Origin: Allotamlana fucoidanivorans
Lineage (GTDB): Bacteria > Bacteroidota > Bacteroidia > Flavobacteriales > Flavobacteriaceae
Length of the DNA stretch: 64,000 nucleotides
Assembly (NCBI RefSeq): GCF_045788535.1
Contig: NZ_CP074074.1
Span: forward strand, 2,790,001 to 2,854,000
Direction of reading: 5' to 3'
Shown: positions 46,228 through 55,919 of the stretch, piece after piece
Numbering within the stretch: the stretch's first letter is position 1
Layout of the letters: each line of letters opens with the position of its first letter
The notes under the pieces: model-generated
Databases searched by the model: none
Seen by the model: the letters and a program-made list of their open reading frames with translations, nothing else
Told to the model about the DNA's origin: nothing
Made by a program: the position numbers and the translations under genes

Positions 46228-49017
46228 ATGAAACGTAACTTTTTTTTTGTACTGGTATTGAGTGTTTTAGCGTATTTTTTTGCATTTTCGTTCATAAACA
46301 AAAACATTCAAGCACCACATTCTTTAACCCTCTCGGAAGGGTTTAACAATCCTATTGGGTTTTATGATTCCAGTCCAACATTTTCATGGAAATTGCCGGT
46401 TTCAGAAAATATTAAAAGTCAGTCAGCTTATCGTATTGTAGTGGCAACCAGTGAAGACCTATTGCCAAATCATGCTGATTTATGGGATTCGAAAAAGCAA
46501 AATAGTTCGCAATCTACTTTTGTGAAATATCAAGGAAAAGCGCTGGAATCAAGACAAAAAGTATATTGGCAAGTGCGTTTTTGGAATCAAGATGAAAACG
46601 CTTCTGATTGGAGTGAAACCAATGTTTTTGAATTGGGGTTGTTAAATAATGCCGACTGGAATGCCCAATGGGCAGGATTAGATACCGCAAAAGATAGTAT
46701 TAAAGGGGTTAGAAATTTTTTAATGCACAGACCGCAATATTTAAGAAAAGATTTTGAATTAACATCAGATGTTGCATCAGCTAGACTATACATTACGGCA
46801 AAAGGTGTTTTTGATGTGTATTTAAATGGCAAGGATGTAAGTGATGATGTCATGACTCCGGGTTGGACACCGTACAATCATCGCATTGAGACTTTAACTT
46901 ATGATGTTAGTGAGTTTCTAACTTCAGGAAAAAATGCTTTAGCGGTAGAGTTAGCTTCTGGTTGGCATTCTGGAAGAATTAGTAGAAGAACTGCACTTTA
47001 TGATAATTTTGAATCACCCAAAATTCTATGCCAGTTAGAAATAATAATGAAAGATGGTTCAAAACAAACCATTATTTCTGACGAATCTTGGAAAGGTACT
47101 ACAAATGGACCCATACGTTTAGCGGGTATTTACGATGGCGAAGTCTATGATGCAAATTTTGAAATGCCAAATTGGAATGCTGTTGCTTTTGATTATTCTA
47201 ACTGGGAATTTGTTGAAGTTGAAGCACTTGCTAAGAATGTTAAATTAGCGCCAAAAAGACATTATACCGTAAAGAATCAAATCGTTTTAAACGATGTAGA
47301 AATTGTTTCCGTAAAAGAAAACACGGCTGTTTTTAATATGAAGCAAAATATTGTAGGCGTACCAAAAATAAAAGTGCCTATGAAAAAGGGTGATACATTA
47401 AAAATTCGCTTTTCTGAAATGTTGTTAAACGATGGTACATTTTATACCATCAACTATCGTTCTGCACATTCAACTGATTATTATATAGCAGCTAAAGACG
47501 GTGTTGTAGAGTACGTTCCAAAATTTACATTTCACGGATTTCAGTTTATAGAATTAAATGGTTATGATAAAAATGCAAAACCAGATGTGTCTTGGGTACA
47601 AGGTATAGCGCAACATTCTAATTTCCAGATAAACGGAACGTTTACATCGTCTCACGATAAATTAAATCAATTACAAAGTAATATTACTTGGGGCTTACGC
47701 GATAACTTTTTTGATATACCTACAGACTGTCCGCAACGTGATGAACGTTTGGGGTGGACTGGAGACGCCCAAGTGATAGCACCTACAGCCATGTTCAACT
47801 ATGATACGCATGCCTTTTGGATGGCTTGGTTACAGAGCCTTAGGGAAAATCAGTCTGAGCACAGTGATGGGATGGTCCCTTTTATAGTGCCAGATGTATT
47901 GCAAAACAAAAAAGGAAGTCCTGGCTGGGGGGATGCTGTAGTTATAATTCCTTGGAGTATCTATAATAGCACTGGAGATAAAAGTGTGTTAGAAGAAAAT
48001 TATAAAGCTGCAAAAAAATGGATAGGTTATTACAAATCTAAAATTGAAGATAAAGCGCTTATTCCTAAAATGGCTTCTTTTGGAGATTGGTTACAACCCT
48101 TTCCTTCAAAAAAAGGAAAAAGTGGGAATAGTGGAGATACTTCAAAAGAATTAATTATTACAGCTTATTTTGCTCATTCATCTCATTTGATTTCTAAAAT
48201 GGCAGGTGTTCTGGGTTACAATGAGGATGTAAAAGAATTCTATAATTTATATAAATCTATTTCTAAAGTTTTTGAAAGCACTTTTTTTGATAATAATGGA
48301 AAAGTAAAAAACGGTAAGGAAACACAAACAAGTTATTTATTGGCGATTTATTTTGATTTGTTAAAACCAGAAAACAAACTAAAAGCAAAAAAACACTTGC
48401 TTGAAGAAATTAAGAATACTGATTATCATTTAGGAACAGGTTTTTTAGGAACACCAATTTTACCTAAGGTTTTAGATAATATGGGCGAAATTGATTTGAT
48501 GTACAAAATTCTATTTAAAGAAACTTATCCATCATGGTTTTACTCTATAAATCAAGGGGCAACCACCATGTGGGAACGTTGGAATAGTTTTAGTATATCA
48601 GGTGGTTACAACGCGCAAAGCATGAATAGCTTAAACCATTATGCATACGGCGCAATTGGCCAATGGATGTATGAGCGTATCGCTGGATTAGCTCCTTTAG
48701 AGCCGGGATATAAGAAAATTAGAATTGCACCTTTGCCAAATACAGAGTTTTTAACCTCGGCATCAGCAACAGTGAACACACCATATGGAAAGGCATCATC
48801 ATCTTGGACCATCGAAAATGGTACATTTTATTTAAAAGCAATAATTCCACCCAATACATCTGCCCAAATAAGTATACCTTATGGAAATGAAGCTGGTTTA
48901 CATGTAAACGGAACTGTATATAAAGAATTTTCAGATGTTCAGCATAGCAATACAGATAAAACGTCAATAACTATTTTGGTAGAGCCAGGAACTTATAATA
49001 TTCAAACTAAAATTTAA
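46228..49017 (+). CDS. GH78 alpha-L-rhamnosidase (tandem copy 1)
   Basis: This 929-residue protein starts with an N-terminal hydrophobic segment (VLVLSVLAYFFAFSF) that may be a signal peptide or anchor. An Ig-like N-domain follows (NPIGFYDSSPTFSWKLPVSE...SQSAYRIVVATS), then a jelly-roll lectin-like domain (ASARLYITAKGVFDVYLNGKDVSD), then the GH78 barrel. The motif DIPTDCPQRDERLGWTGDAQ has its D-C-P core at 500-502, with Asp505 and Glu506 as candidate acids. The conserved W-E-R-W near residue 785 (TTMWERWNSFS) carries further active-site residues. The C-terminal beta domain is at YGKASSSWTIENG. It leads a five-gene operon and is followed 3 bp later by a close paralogue. Confidence 0.92.
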   Translation: MKRNFFFVLVLSVLAYFFAFSFINKNIQAPHSLTLSEGFNNPIGFYDSSPTFSWKLPVSENIKSQSAYRIVVATSEDLLPNHADLWDSKKQNSSQSTFVKYQGKALESRQKVYWQVRFWNQDENASDWSETNVFELGLLNNADWNAQWAGLDTAKDSIKGVRNFLMHRPQYLRKDFELTSDVASARLYITAKGVFDVYLNGKDVSDDVMTPGWTPYNHRIETLTYDVSEFLTSGKNALAVELASGWHSGRISRRTALYDNFESPKILCQLEIIMKDGSKQTIISDESWKGTTNGPIRLAGIYDGEVYDANFEMPNWNAVAFDYSNWEFVEVEALAKNVKLAPKRHYTVKNQIVLNDVEIVSVKENTAVFNMKQNIVGVPKIKVPMKKGDTLKIRFSEMLLNDGTFYTINYRSAHSTDYYIAAKDGVVEYVPKFTFHGFQFIELNGYDKNAKPDVSWVQGIAQHSNFQINGTFTSSHDKLNQLQSNITWGLRDNFFDIPTDCPQRDERLGWTGDAQVIAPTAMFNYDTHAFWMAWLQSLRENQSEHSDGMVPFIVPDVLQNKKGSPGWGDAVVIIPWSIYNSTGDKSVLEENYKAAKKWIGYYKSKIEDKALIPKMASFGDWLQPFPSKKGKSGNSGDTSKELIITAYFAHSSHLISKMAGVLGYNEDVKEFYNLYKSISKVFESTFFDNNGKVKNGKETQTSYLLAIYFDLLKPENKLKAKKHLLEEIKNTDYHLGTGFLGTPILPKVLDNMGEIDLMYKILFKETYPSWFYSINQGATTMWERWNSFSISGGYNAQSMNSLNHYAYGAIGQWMYERIAGLAPLEPGYKKIRIAPLPNTEFLTSASATVNTPYGKASSSWTIENGTFYLKAIIPPNTSAQISIPYGNEAGLHVNGTVYKEFSDVQHSNTDKTSITILVEPGTYNIQTKI

Positions 49018-49020
49018 GAC

Positions 49021-51768
49021 ATGCCTAAAAAATCAAATCTCTTTTATGTAGTATTCAGCATGAGTTGTTTTATTGTATTAGGATTAAGTTCTTACAAAGA
49101 AGAACAAAACATTAAAGCAGCTGAAAATCTTAGGGTTTCTGAAGGTTTTGAAAATCCTTTAGGTTTTTATGATGCTACACCAACATTTTCGTGGAAATTA
49201 CCAATTTCAGAAAGAGTTTTAAGTCAGTCGGCATATCAAATCGTAGTGGCTAGCAGTCCAGATTTATTACCAAATCATGCCGATTTATGGGATTCTAGTA
49301 AGCAAATGACAGACCAGTCTGTTTGGGTGAAATACCAAGGTAAACCTTTACAATCACGTCAAAACGTATATTGGCAAGTAAAATATTGGAATCAATATGA
49401 AGAAGCTTCTAAATGGAGTAAAGTCAGTCATTTTGAGTTGGGCTTGTTAAGTAATAGCGATTGGAAAGCCAAATGGATTGGATTAAATACCAAAAAAGAA
49501 AAAGTGATGGGCAGTCAAGACAATATCATTCACAGACCACAATATTTAAGAAAAGGTTTCGAGTTGTCTAATGAGGTGGCTTCGGCGCGATTATACATAA
49601 CCGCAAAAGGGGTGTTTGATGTGAGTATTAATGGCCAAGATGTTAGTGATGATGTGATGCCACCCGGTTATACACCTTACCAAGAACGCGTAGAAACCAT
49701 CACTTATGATGTTACTGATTTTATCGAATCGGGGCAAAATGTGATTGGCGCAGAGTTAGCCGCTGGTTGGCATTCCGGACGTTTAGGTTGGATGAAATCC
49801 TATTGGAGTGATACCGAAACACCCAAATTACTGTGTCAGTTGGAGTTGACCATGACCGATGGCTCTAAAGAAATGATTTTATCTGATGAAACTTGGAAAG
49901 GCACCACCAAAGGACCTATTCGATTTTCAGAGATTTATGATGGCGAAACTTATGATGCTAATTTTGAAATGCCCGATTGGAATACGAATAATTTTAGTGA
50001 TAAAACCTGGGAGAATGTTAACGCATTTCCGATAGTAGAATCCATTCGATTAGAGCCCAAAAGGCATACCACTGTAAAATCTAAAATAGAATTACCAGCA
50101 AAATCTATGATTAAAAACGATGGGACTTTAATTTTCGATTTTGAACAAAATATGGTGGGTGTACCACTGCTTAAAGTCCCGATGAAAAAAGGACAAACAT
50201 TAAAAATTCGATGTGCAGAAAAACTATCGCCTGACGGTACTTTTTATACTGAAAACTACCGAAGTGCCGAATCAACTAACCATTACACGGCCTCAGAAGA
50301 TGGTATCATAGACTGGATGCCCAAATTCACTTTTCATGGGTTTCAATATATTGAGTTAAGTGGTTTTGATACCTCCGTTGAGCCTTCAACTGATTGGGTT
50401 ACCGGTATGGTGCAGTACTCCGATTTTGATGAAAACGGAACTTTTATATCATCACATGGAAAACTCAATCAATTACAAAGCAATATTGTTTGGGGTTTAC
50501 GAGGTAATTTTTTCGATATTCCTACCGATTGTCCACAGCGTGATGAGCGTATGGGCTGGACGGCCGATGCGCAGGTATTTGCACCAGCATCTATATTTAA
50601 CGCCGATGTATATCGTTTTTGGGCCAGTTGGCTTCAAAGTGTGAGAGAGTCGCAATTTGAAAATGGCGGTATTCCTTGGGTGGTGCCAGACGTGTTATTC
50701 AACAATAAAGTAAGTGCCGGTTGGGGAGATGCATGTACTATTATTCCGTGGAAAATATATTTAAGAACAGGCGATAAAACCATATTAGACGATAATTTTG
50801 AAATGATGAAAGCCTGGGTAGATTACCATGAATCCGTTTCAAAAAATTACATATCGAAAATGGGTGGTTTTGCCGATTGGTTGCAACCGCTTCCAGAAAA
50901 TGGCGATAATAAAGGCGATACATCACACAGTTTAATTGGTACCGCTTTTTTCGCGCATTCGGCACGACTTACAGCCAAAACTGCGAAAGCTTTAGGTAAA
51001 ATTGAAGCCTATGAAAAGTACAACGCTTTATATCAAAATGTGGCTCAAGCCTTCGAAAATCATTTCTTCGAGAATGGGAAAGTTAAAGAAGTTTCAGAAA
51101 CCCAAACTTCGTATTTATTAGGAATGGCTTTTGATTTGATTTCCGAAGAAAATAAAGCGAATGCTAAAAAACACTTGTTAGAAAAAATAGCAGAAGCTGA
51201 TAATCATTTGCGTACCGGATTCTTAGGAACACCATTATTATATGAAGTTTTAGATGAAACCGGAGAAATCGATTTGATGTACCAATTACTGTTCAATGAA
51301 ACCTATCCGTCGTGGTTCTATTCCATCAATCAGGGAGCGACCACCATTTGGGAACGTTGGAACAGTTATAGTAAGGAAGAAGGATTCAACCCAATGAAAA
51401 TGAATAGCTTAAATCATTATGCTTATGGTGCCGTTGGCGAATGGATGTATGAACGCATTGCAGGTATTGCGCCACTTGAGGCGGGTTATAAAACCATTAG
51501 AATTGCCCCAGAACCTAGACATCCACTTACTTCGGCTTCAGCATCGTTAAACACACCTTATGGTAAAGTGTCATCATCATGGGAAATAAAAGATGGAGTA
51601 TTCAAGCTTAATACAACAATTCCACCAAATTCAACCGCGATAGTGACACTTCCGGGTAATGCCGATGCTGTTGAAGAATCCAGTCAGGTAAAACCTTCAG
51701 CCAATTCAAACGGTAAATCAGAATTTGTTGTGCAACCAGGGAACTACACCTTTCAATCACAATTGTAA
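49021..51768 (+). CDS. GH78 alpha-L-rhamnosidase (tandem copy 2)
   Basis: This 915-residue paralogue of the preceding gene begins 3 bp after its stop and shares domain order and most motifs: NPLGFYDATPTFSWKLPISE, ASARLYITAKGVFDVSINGQDVSD, DIPTDCPQRDERMGWTADAQ (Asp508 and Glu509 candidate acids) and TTIWERWNSYS. The N-terminal hydrophobic segment FYVVFSMSCFIVLGLSS could be a signal peptide; no clear lipobox is visible. The two genes clearly arose by tandem duplication and have diverged throughout. This may give separate specificity, for example for sulfated versus plain neighbours. It is in the same operon as the GH43-like enzyme and two sulfatases. Confidence 0.92.
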   Translation: MPKKSNLFYVVFSMSCFIVLGLSSYKEEQNIKAAENLRVSEGFENPLGFYDATPTFSWKLPISERVLSQSAYQIVVASSPDLLPNHADLWDSSKQMTDQSVWVKYQGKPLQSRQNVYWQVKYWNQYEEASKWSKVSHFELGLLSNSDWKAKWIGLNTKKEKVMGSQDNIIHRPQYLRKGFELSNEVASARLYITAKGVFDVSINGQDVSDDVMPPGYTPYQERVETITYDVTDFIESGQNVIGAELAAGWHSGRLGWMKSYWSDTETPKLLCQLELTMTDGSKEMILSDETWKGTTKGPIRFSEIYDGETYDANFEMPDWNTNNFSDKTWENVNAFPIVESIRLEPKRHTTVKSKIELPAKSMIKNDGTLIFDFEQNMVGVPLLKVPMKKGQTLKIRCAEKLSPDGTFYTENYRSAESTNHYTASEDGIIDWMPKFTFHGFQYIELSGFDTSVEPSTDWVTGMVQYSDFDENGTFISSHGKLNQLQSNIVWGLRGNFFDIPTDCPQRDERMGWTADAQVFAPASIFNADVYRFWASWLQSVRESQFENGGIPWVVPDVLFNNKVSAGWGDACTIIPWKIYLRTGDKTILDDNFEMMKAWVDYHESVSKNYISKMGGFADWLQPLPENGDNKGDTSHSLIGTAFFAHSARLTAKTAKALGKIEAYEKYNALYQNVAQAFENHFFENGKVKEVSETQTSYLLGMAFDLISEENKANAKKHLLEKIAEADNHLRTGFLGTPLLYEVLDETGEIDLMYQLLFNETYPSWFYSINQGATTIWERWNSYSKEEGFNPMKMNSLNHYAYGAVGEWMYERIAGIAPLEAGYKTIRIAPEPRHPLTSASASLNTPYGKVSSSWEIKDGVFKLNTTIPPNSTAIVTLPGNADAVEESSQVKPSANSNGKSEFVVQPGNYTFQSQL

Positions 51769-51780
51769 AACATTTTAATC

Positions 51781-52710
51781 ATGCAACAATTACATTTTAC
51801 TTATACTTGGGTTTTAGTGCTATTATTTTCAGGATTTGTGGCTGTGAGTCAAAACGAAGAGAATAATCCAGTAATTCGTCATGTTCGCACCGCCGATCCG
51901 TCGGCTCATATTTGGAAGGATGGCAAGGTTTGGATGTACACCTCACAAGACATGGAAGATGCCACTTTTTATGATTCTATGGATGGTTATCATGCCTTTT
52001 CTTCAACCGATATGGTAAATTGGACAGACTACGGGGAAGTTTTGCACTCAAGAGATATCCCTTGGGGCGCTAAGGGTTGGATGTGGGCACCAACTGCCAT
52101 TTACAAGAATAACAAGTATTATTTATTGTATCCGCATTCCGTAGCGGGATCAAAGGAAGATATGCGCTGTGGCGTGGCTGTTAGTGATGTTCCGGAAGGC
52201 CCTTTTAAGGATATAGGATGGATTGAAGGGGTTGAAGGACAGTGGTTAGACCCCTGTGTGTTTGAAGATGATGATGGCAAAGTGTATTTGTATTGGGGTG
52301 TTCGTGAGCCTAAAGTGGCACGATTAAAAGATAATCTTTTAGAATTAGCTGAAGCACCCAGAACTATTGAATATGGTAACACCAATTTTTTTGAAGCCAG
52401 TTATATGCATAAGCGGAATGGTGTTTACTATTTTTCGTACAATGCCGGATTAGGCGGTTTTTACGGAATGGCTGATAACCCCTATGGTCCTTTTGAATAC
52501 AAAGGCGGTATAAACCCCAAACAACGACAAGATCATCACTCCATTGTTAATTATAAAGGACAGGATTATTTTTTCTACCATTGGCAAAATTGGAATGGCG
52601 GTTCAAAATTTAGCAGAAATACATGCATAGAGTATTTGTATTATAATGAAGACGGCACCATTCAGGAGATATACGCAACTAAGGAAGGTGTTAAAAAAAT
52701 TACCGAATAA
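51781..52710 (+). CDS. GH43-like glycosidase (five-bladed propeller)
   Basis: This 309-residue protein has a signal peptide (LLFSGFVAVSQ) and a single propeller domain with GH43-clan features. TADPSAHIWKDGKVWMYTS holds the candidate base Asp, and WLDPCVFEDDDGKVYLYWG holds the second Asp. NFFEASYMHKRNGVYYFSY holds the candidate acid Glu. The C-terminal DHHSIVNYKGQDYFFYHW carries the His that binds the central metal. It lacks the extra beta-sandwich of the other GH43 at 22021, so it is likely a different subfamily, with xylosidase, arabinofuranosidase or galactosidase activity possible. It lies 12 bp after the second GH78. Confidence 0.85.
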   Translation: MQQLHFTYTWVLVLLFSGFVAVSQNEENNPVIRHVRTADPSAHIWKDGKVWMYTSQDMEDATFYDSMDGYHAFSSTDMVNWTDYGEVLHSRDIPWGAKGWMWAPTAIYKNNKYYLLYPHSVAGSKEDMRCGVAVSDVPEGPFKDIGWIEGVEGQWLDPCVFEDDDGKVYLYWGVREPKVARLKDNLLELAEAPRTIEYGNTNFFEASYMHKRNGVYYFSYNAGLGGFYGMADNPYGPFEYKGGINPKQRQDHHSIVNYKGQDYFFYHWQNWNGGSKFSRNTCIEYLYYNEDGTIQEIYATKEGVKKITE

Positions 52711-52727
52711 AACGATTCAATTCAATA

Positions 52728-54254
52728 ATGAAAACTAAAATATTATCCGTTAGCGTTTTTATGGCTTTAGCCCTTTTAACAGGGTGCAAAAATCAGACAG
52801 AAAAGGCCGAAAACAATCAAAATCAAGAAACCAAAAAACCAAACATTGTTTATATTCTTACCGATCAATGGCGCGGTTCTGCTGTGGGATATGATGGAAA
52901 CCCGGATGTTAAAACGCCAAATCTAGATAACTTCGCTCAAGAATCGGTTAATTTTACAAATGCGGTTTCGGTAACGCCCGTTTGTACGCCACACCGAGCG
53001 GCTTTGTTTACAGGAAGATTTCCTACCACTACAGGAATGATTGTCAATGACGTGTATCTACCAGCCGAAGAATTAACCATGGCAGAAATTTTTAAAGACG
53101 CTGGATACAACACCGCCTACTGGGGGAAATGGCATTTAGATGGTCACGGCCGTTCAACATACATTCCGGAGGAAAGACGTCAAGGTTTCCAGTTTTGGAA
53201 AGGTCTTGAGTGTTCACACAATTACACTAAAATGCCATATTATGATAATAACAACCCCGAACTAAAACACTGGAATAAGTATTCGCCTTTTGCCATTGTT
53301 GAAGACGCAGCAAAATACCTGAAAGCGCATGCGAATGATGAAAAACCATTCTTAGCGGTTGTATCAATTGCAACACCGCACTATCCGCATAATTCGGCTC
53401 CTAAGAAATATAAAGCTATGTATCCTAAAGATAGTTTAACGCTAAACCCGAATATTACCGAAAAATATGCAGAAAGATGCCGAGAAGAGCTTCAAGGTTA
53501 TTATGCACACGCCACAGCTACCGATGAGGCGATTGGCCGTTTGCTTAAGGAAATAGATGCTTTAGGCTTAACGGAAAAAACCATCATCGTGTTTTCATCA
53601 GATCATGGCGAAATGATGGGCGCTCACGGCGTGAAACCCTTTGTGAAACAATTGGCTTGGGATGAATCTATTCGTGTGCCATTTTTAATTAAATATCCTG
53701 GTATTGATAAGCAAAAAGGAGCGGTTGTTAATGCGCCCATAAACACTCCAGATATTTTACCGTCACTACTAGGCCTTTTAAATATTAGTATTCCTGAAAC
53801 CATTGAAGGCGAAGATTTATCCGAATTAATTAAAAATCCGGATCCTGAGGTCGATCGCGCTGCTTTAGTTATGAATGTAGCACCTTTTGGAGCTAATTTT
53901 AACGATGCTCCCTACAGAGCGATTCGCACCAGACAATATACCTATGCTATAACGCCCGATGGCCCAAGCATGCTGTATGATAATGTAAAAGACCCGTTTC
54001 AAATGACGAACCTGTTGGGGAAACCAGAATGGCAAGAGCTTCAAAATTCATTGGACGTAAAACTAAAAGCAGAACTAGTAAAAATAGGCGATGAGGTGCA
54101 TCCAAGAGAATATTATTTAAAGAAATATAATTACACCTTTGACGAGAAAAAGCACGCTATTCCGTTCTGGGGATTTAACGAAGGCAAAGGTAAGCTCAAA
54201 AATGTTGGAAGTTCCAAACCTCGAGTACAATCGCCAAGACCAGTGTCAAATTAA
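52728..54254 (+). CDS. S1 sulfatase with C-T-P-H-R formylglycine motif, lipoprotein
   Basis: This 508-residue protein has a clean lipobox (LTGC, Cys20). PNIVYILTDQWRGSAVGYDG provides the first metal ligands with D-Q in place of the usual D-D. The formylglycine motif is C-T-P-H-R with Cys86, a variant of C-x-P-S-R seen in some S1 subfamilies. FSSDHGEMMGAHGVKPFVKQLAWDESIRVPFLI is the distal block. Together with D-Q this sets it apart from the three sulfatases in the first half, so it probably attacks a different sulfate position. It lies 17 bp after the GH43-like gene. Confidence 0.88.
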   Translation: MKTKILSVSVFMALALLTGCKNQTEKAENNQNQETKKPNIVYILTDQWRGSAVGYDGNPDVKTPNLDNFAQESVNFTNAVSVTPVCTPHRAALFTGRFPTTTGMIVNDVYLPAEELTMAEIFKDAGYNTAYWGKWHLDGHGRSTYIPEERRQGFQFWKGLECSHNYTKMPYYDNNNPELKHWNKYSPFAIVEDAAKYLKAHANDEKPFLAVVSIATPHYPHNSAPKKYKAMYPKDSLTLNPNITEKYAERCREELQGYYAHATATDEAIGRLLKEIDALGLTEKTIIVFSSDHGEMMGAHGVKPFVKQLAWDESIRVPFLIKYPGIDKQKGAVVNAPINTPDILPSLLGLLNISIPETIEGEDLSELIKNPDPEVDRAALVMNVAPFGANFNDAPYRAIRTRQYTYAITPDGPSMLYDNVKDPFQMTNLLGKPEWQELQNSLDVKLKAELVKIGDEVHPREYYLKKYNYTFDEKKHAIPFWGFNEGKGKLKNVGSSKPRVQSPRPVSN

Positions 54255-54293
54255 ATAATTATAATGATTAACGTACATTTCAAATAATAATCG

Positions 54294-55749
54294 ATGAAAA
54301 TTTGTAGTAAAATAGCATTACTAGTATTCGTTATACTAAACGGATTTAACATAAAAGCGCAAAACCAGCAACCCAATATTCTAGTTTTTTATATTGATGA
54401 TTTAAGAACCGAACTGGGTTGCTACGGCAGTGACCGCAATTACACCCAATATTGATAAATTGGCTTCTGAAGGCTTACAATTCAATAAAGCCTATGCACA
54501 ACAAGCCATTTGCGCGCCGTCTAGAATGAGTATGCTTACCGGTTTACGTCCAGAATCATTGGGTATATACAGTATTTTCACACCACTTCGTAAAATAAAC
54601 AAAGACGTGGTAACATTACCCCAATTATTCAAACCAAACGGTTACAAAACCATAAGCACAGGTAAGGTATATCATCACACTGTCGATGATAAGGATAGTT
54701 GGTCGCAATTGGTGGTAAGACCATCAAAACGCTATTTGAAACCAGAAAGTTTACAAGCTATAGCCGAGCTTGAAGCGAGTGGAAAAAAGAATCCCAAAGG
54801 GCCAGCTTTTGAAGATGCTGATGTTGCTGATGAAGCCTACGTCGATGGCGAAATTGCCCAAAGTGCCATAAAAATGCTTCATAAATATAAAGACGATAAG
54901 TTTTTAATGTTCGTTGGGTTTACCAAACCGCATTTGCCCTTTAATGCTCCCAAAAAGTATTGGAATTTACACGAGCCAAGCAAGTTCAATATACCTTCTA
55001 AAGAAAAACCAAAGGATGTGTACAGATTGGCCTTGAGCAAATGGGGCGAGCTTAAAGGATATCATGGTATTCCTGAGGAAGATCCTTTAAACGATGATAT
55101 TACCCGTAGGTTAATACACGGTTACCATGCCGCTGTGAGTTATATGGACGCTCAAGTTGGTAAAGTTTTGCAAACCCTGGAAACCTTAGAATTACGAGAT
55201 AATACCATGATTATTTTTATGAGTGATCACGGTTATAAAATTGGCGAATACGGTACTTGGTGTAAGCATTCTAATATGGAAATTGATGTTCGTGTGCCTC
55301 TAATTATCAGCAGAGAGCGAAGTCATGCACAAGCTAGTCGTGGTAAAACTTCTGATGCTTTAGTGGAAAATGTTGATATTTTTCCAACCTTAACCGATTT
55401 ATGTGGCATCAAAGGGCCTAAATTTGATGGGCGAAGCATTTTACCCGTTTTGCAGCAACCCAATACACCATTTGATGAGATGGCTTCAAGCGTCTATGCC
55501 AGAGGAAAAGATATCATGGGATGCACGGTTACCGATGGGCAATGGCGCTATACAGAATGGCGTAACTCTAAAACTCATGAGATTCTTAGTGCCGAATTAT
55601 ACGAGCATAAAAATAGCTTGCTTTCTTTTGAAAATCTATCAGGACAAGAGGCTTTTCAAGCGGTAGAAGAAAAAATGAAAGCCCTTATGGCAAAGCAATT
55701 TCCTAGAGATGCAGCACCATTTTTACAAAATGATTTACCAAGGAAATAA
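54294..55749 (+). pseudogene. Frameshifted S1 sulfatase (iduronate-2-sulfatase-like)
   Basis: An ATG at 54294 begins a normal exported sulfatase: signal peptide, then QPNILVFYIDDLRTELGCYGS with the metal-binding D-D. The frame then runs into TGA after NYTQY. One base to the side the frame continues TAITPNIDKLASEGL, through the formylglycine motif C-A-P-S-R and FMSDHGYKIGEYGTWCKHS, to the stop at 55749. Removing one base near 54432-54437 restores a protein of about 484 residues. Starting from the internal ATG at 54430 would lose the signal peptide and first metal ligands. It is therefore either a recent pseudogene or a sequencing error. The rest of the gene looks intact, favouring a very recent event. 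Confidence 0.85.
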
Positions 55750-55833
55750 ATAGTTTAGGGTTTAATTGTAAATCTGATAAAAAATTAGCGTGAATAAGAC
55801 TTCTTTGCGAAAAGTGGAAAAATAAAAGTTTTA

Positions 55834-55888
55834 CATGATAGTACAGGACACAACAGGATTATTTCTTTGTGTAGAACGGTTAAATTTG
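55834..55888 (+). promoter_or_regulatory. PUL operator/promoter site 14 (GH2), triple half-site
   Basis: CAGGACACAACAGGATT (55844-55860) ends exactly 20 bp before TAAATTTG (55881-55888), a perfect -7 box. An overlapping match, CATGATAGTACAGGACA (55834-55850), adds a third half-site a further 10 bp upstream. Confidence 0.75.
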
Positions 55889-55919
55889 GTAGTATTAAAT
55901 TCTATTGAACAACAAACCC

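Noticed and set aside
54430..55749. Treating the internal ATG at 54430 as a complete sulfatase start
   Set aside because: The product would lack signal peptide and first metal-binding aspartates, which are encoded just upstream in another frame; annotated as frameshifted instead.
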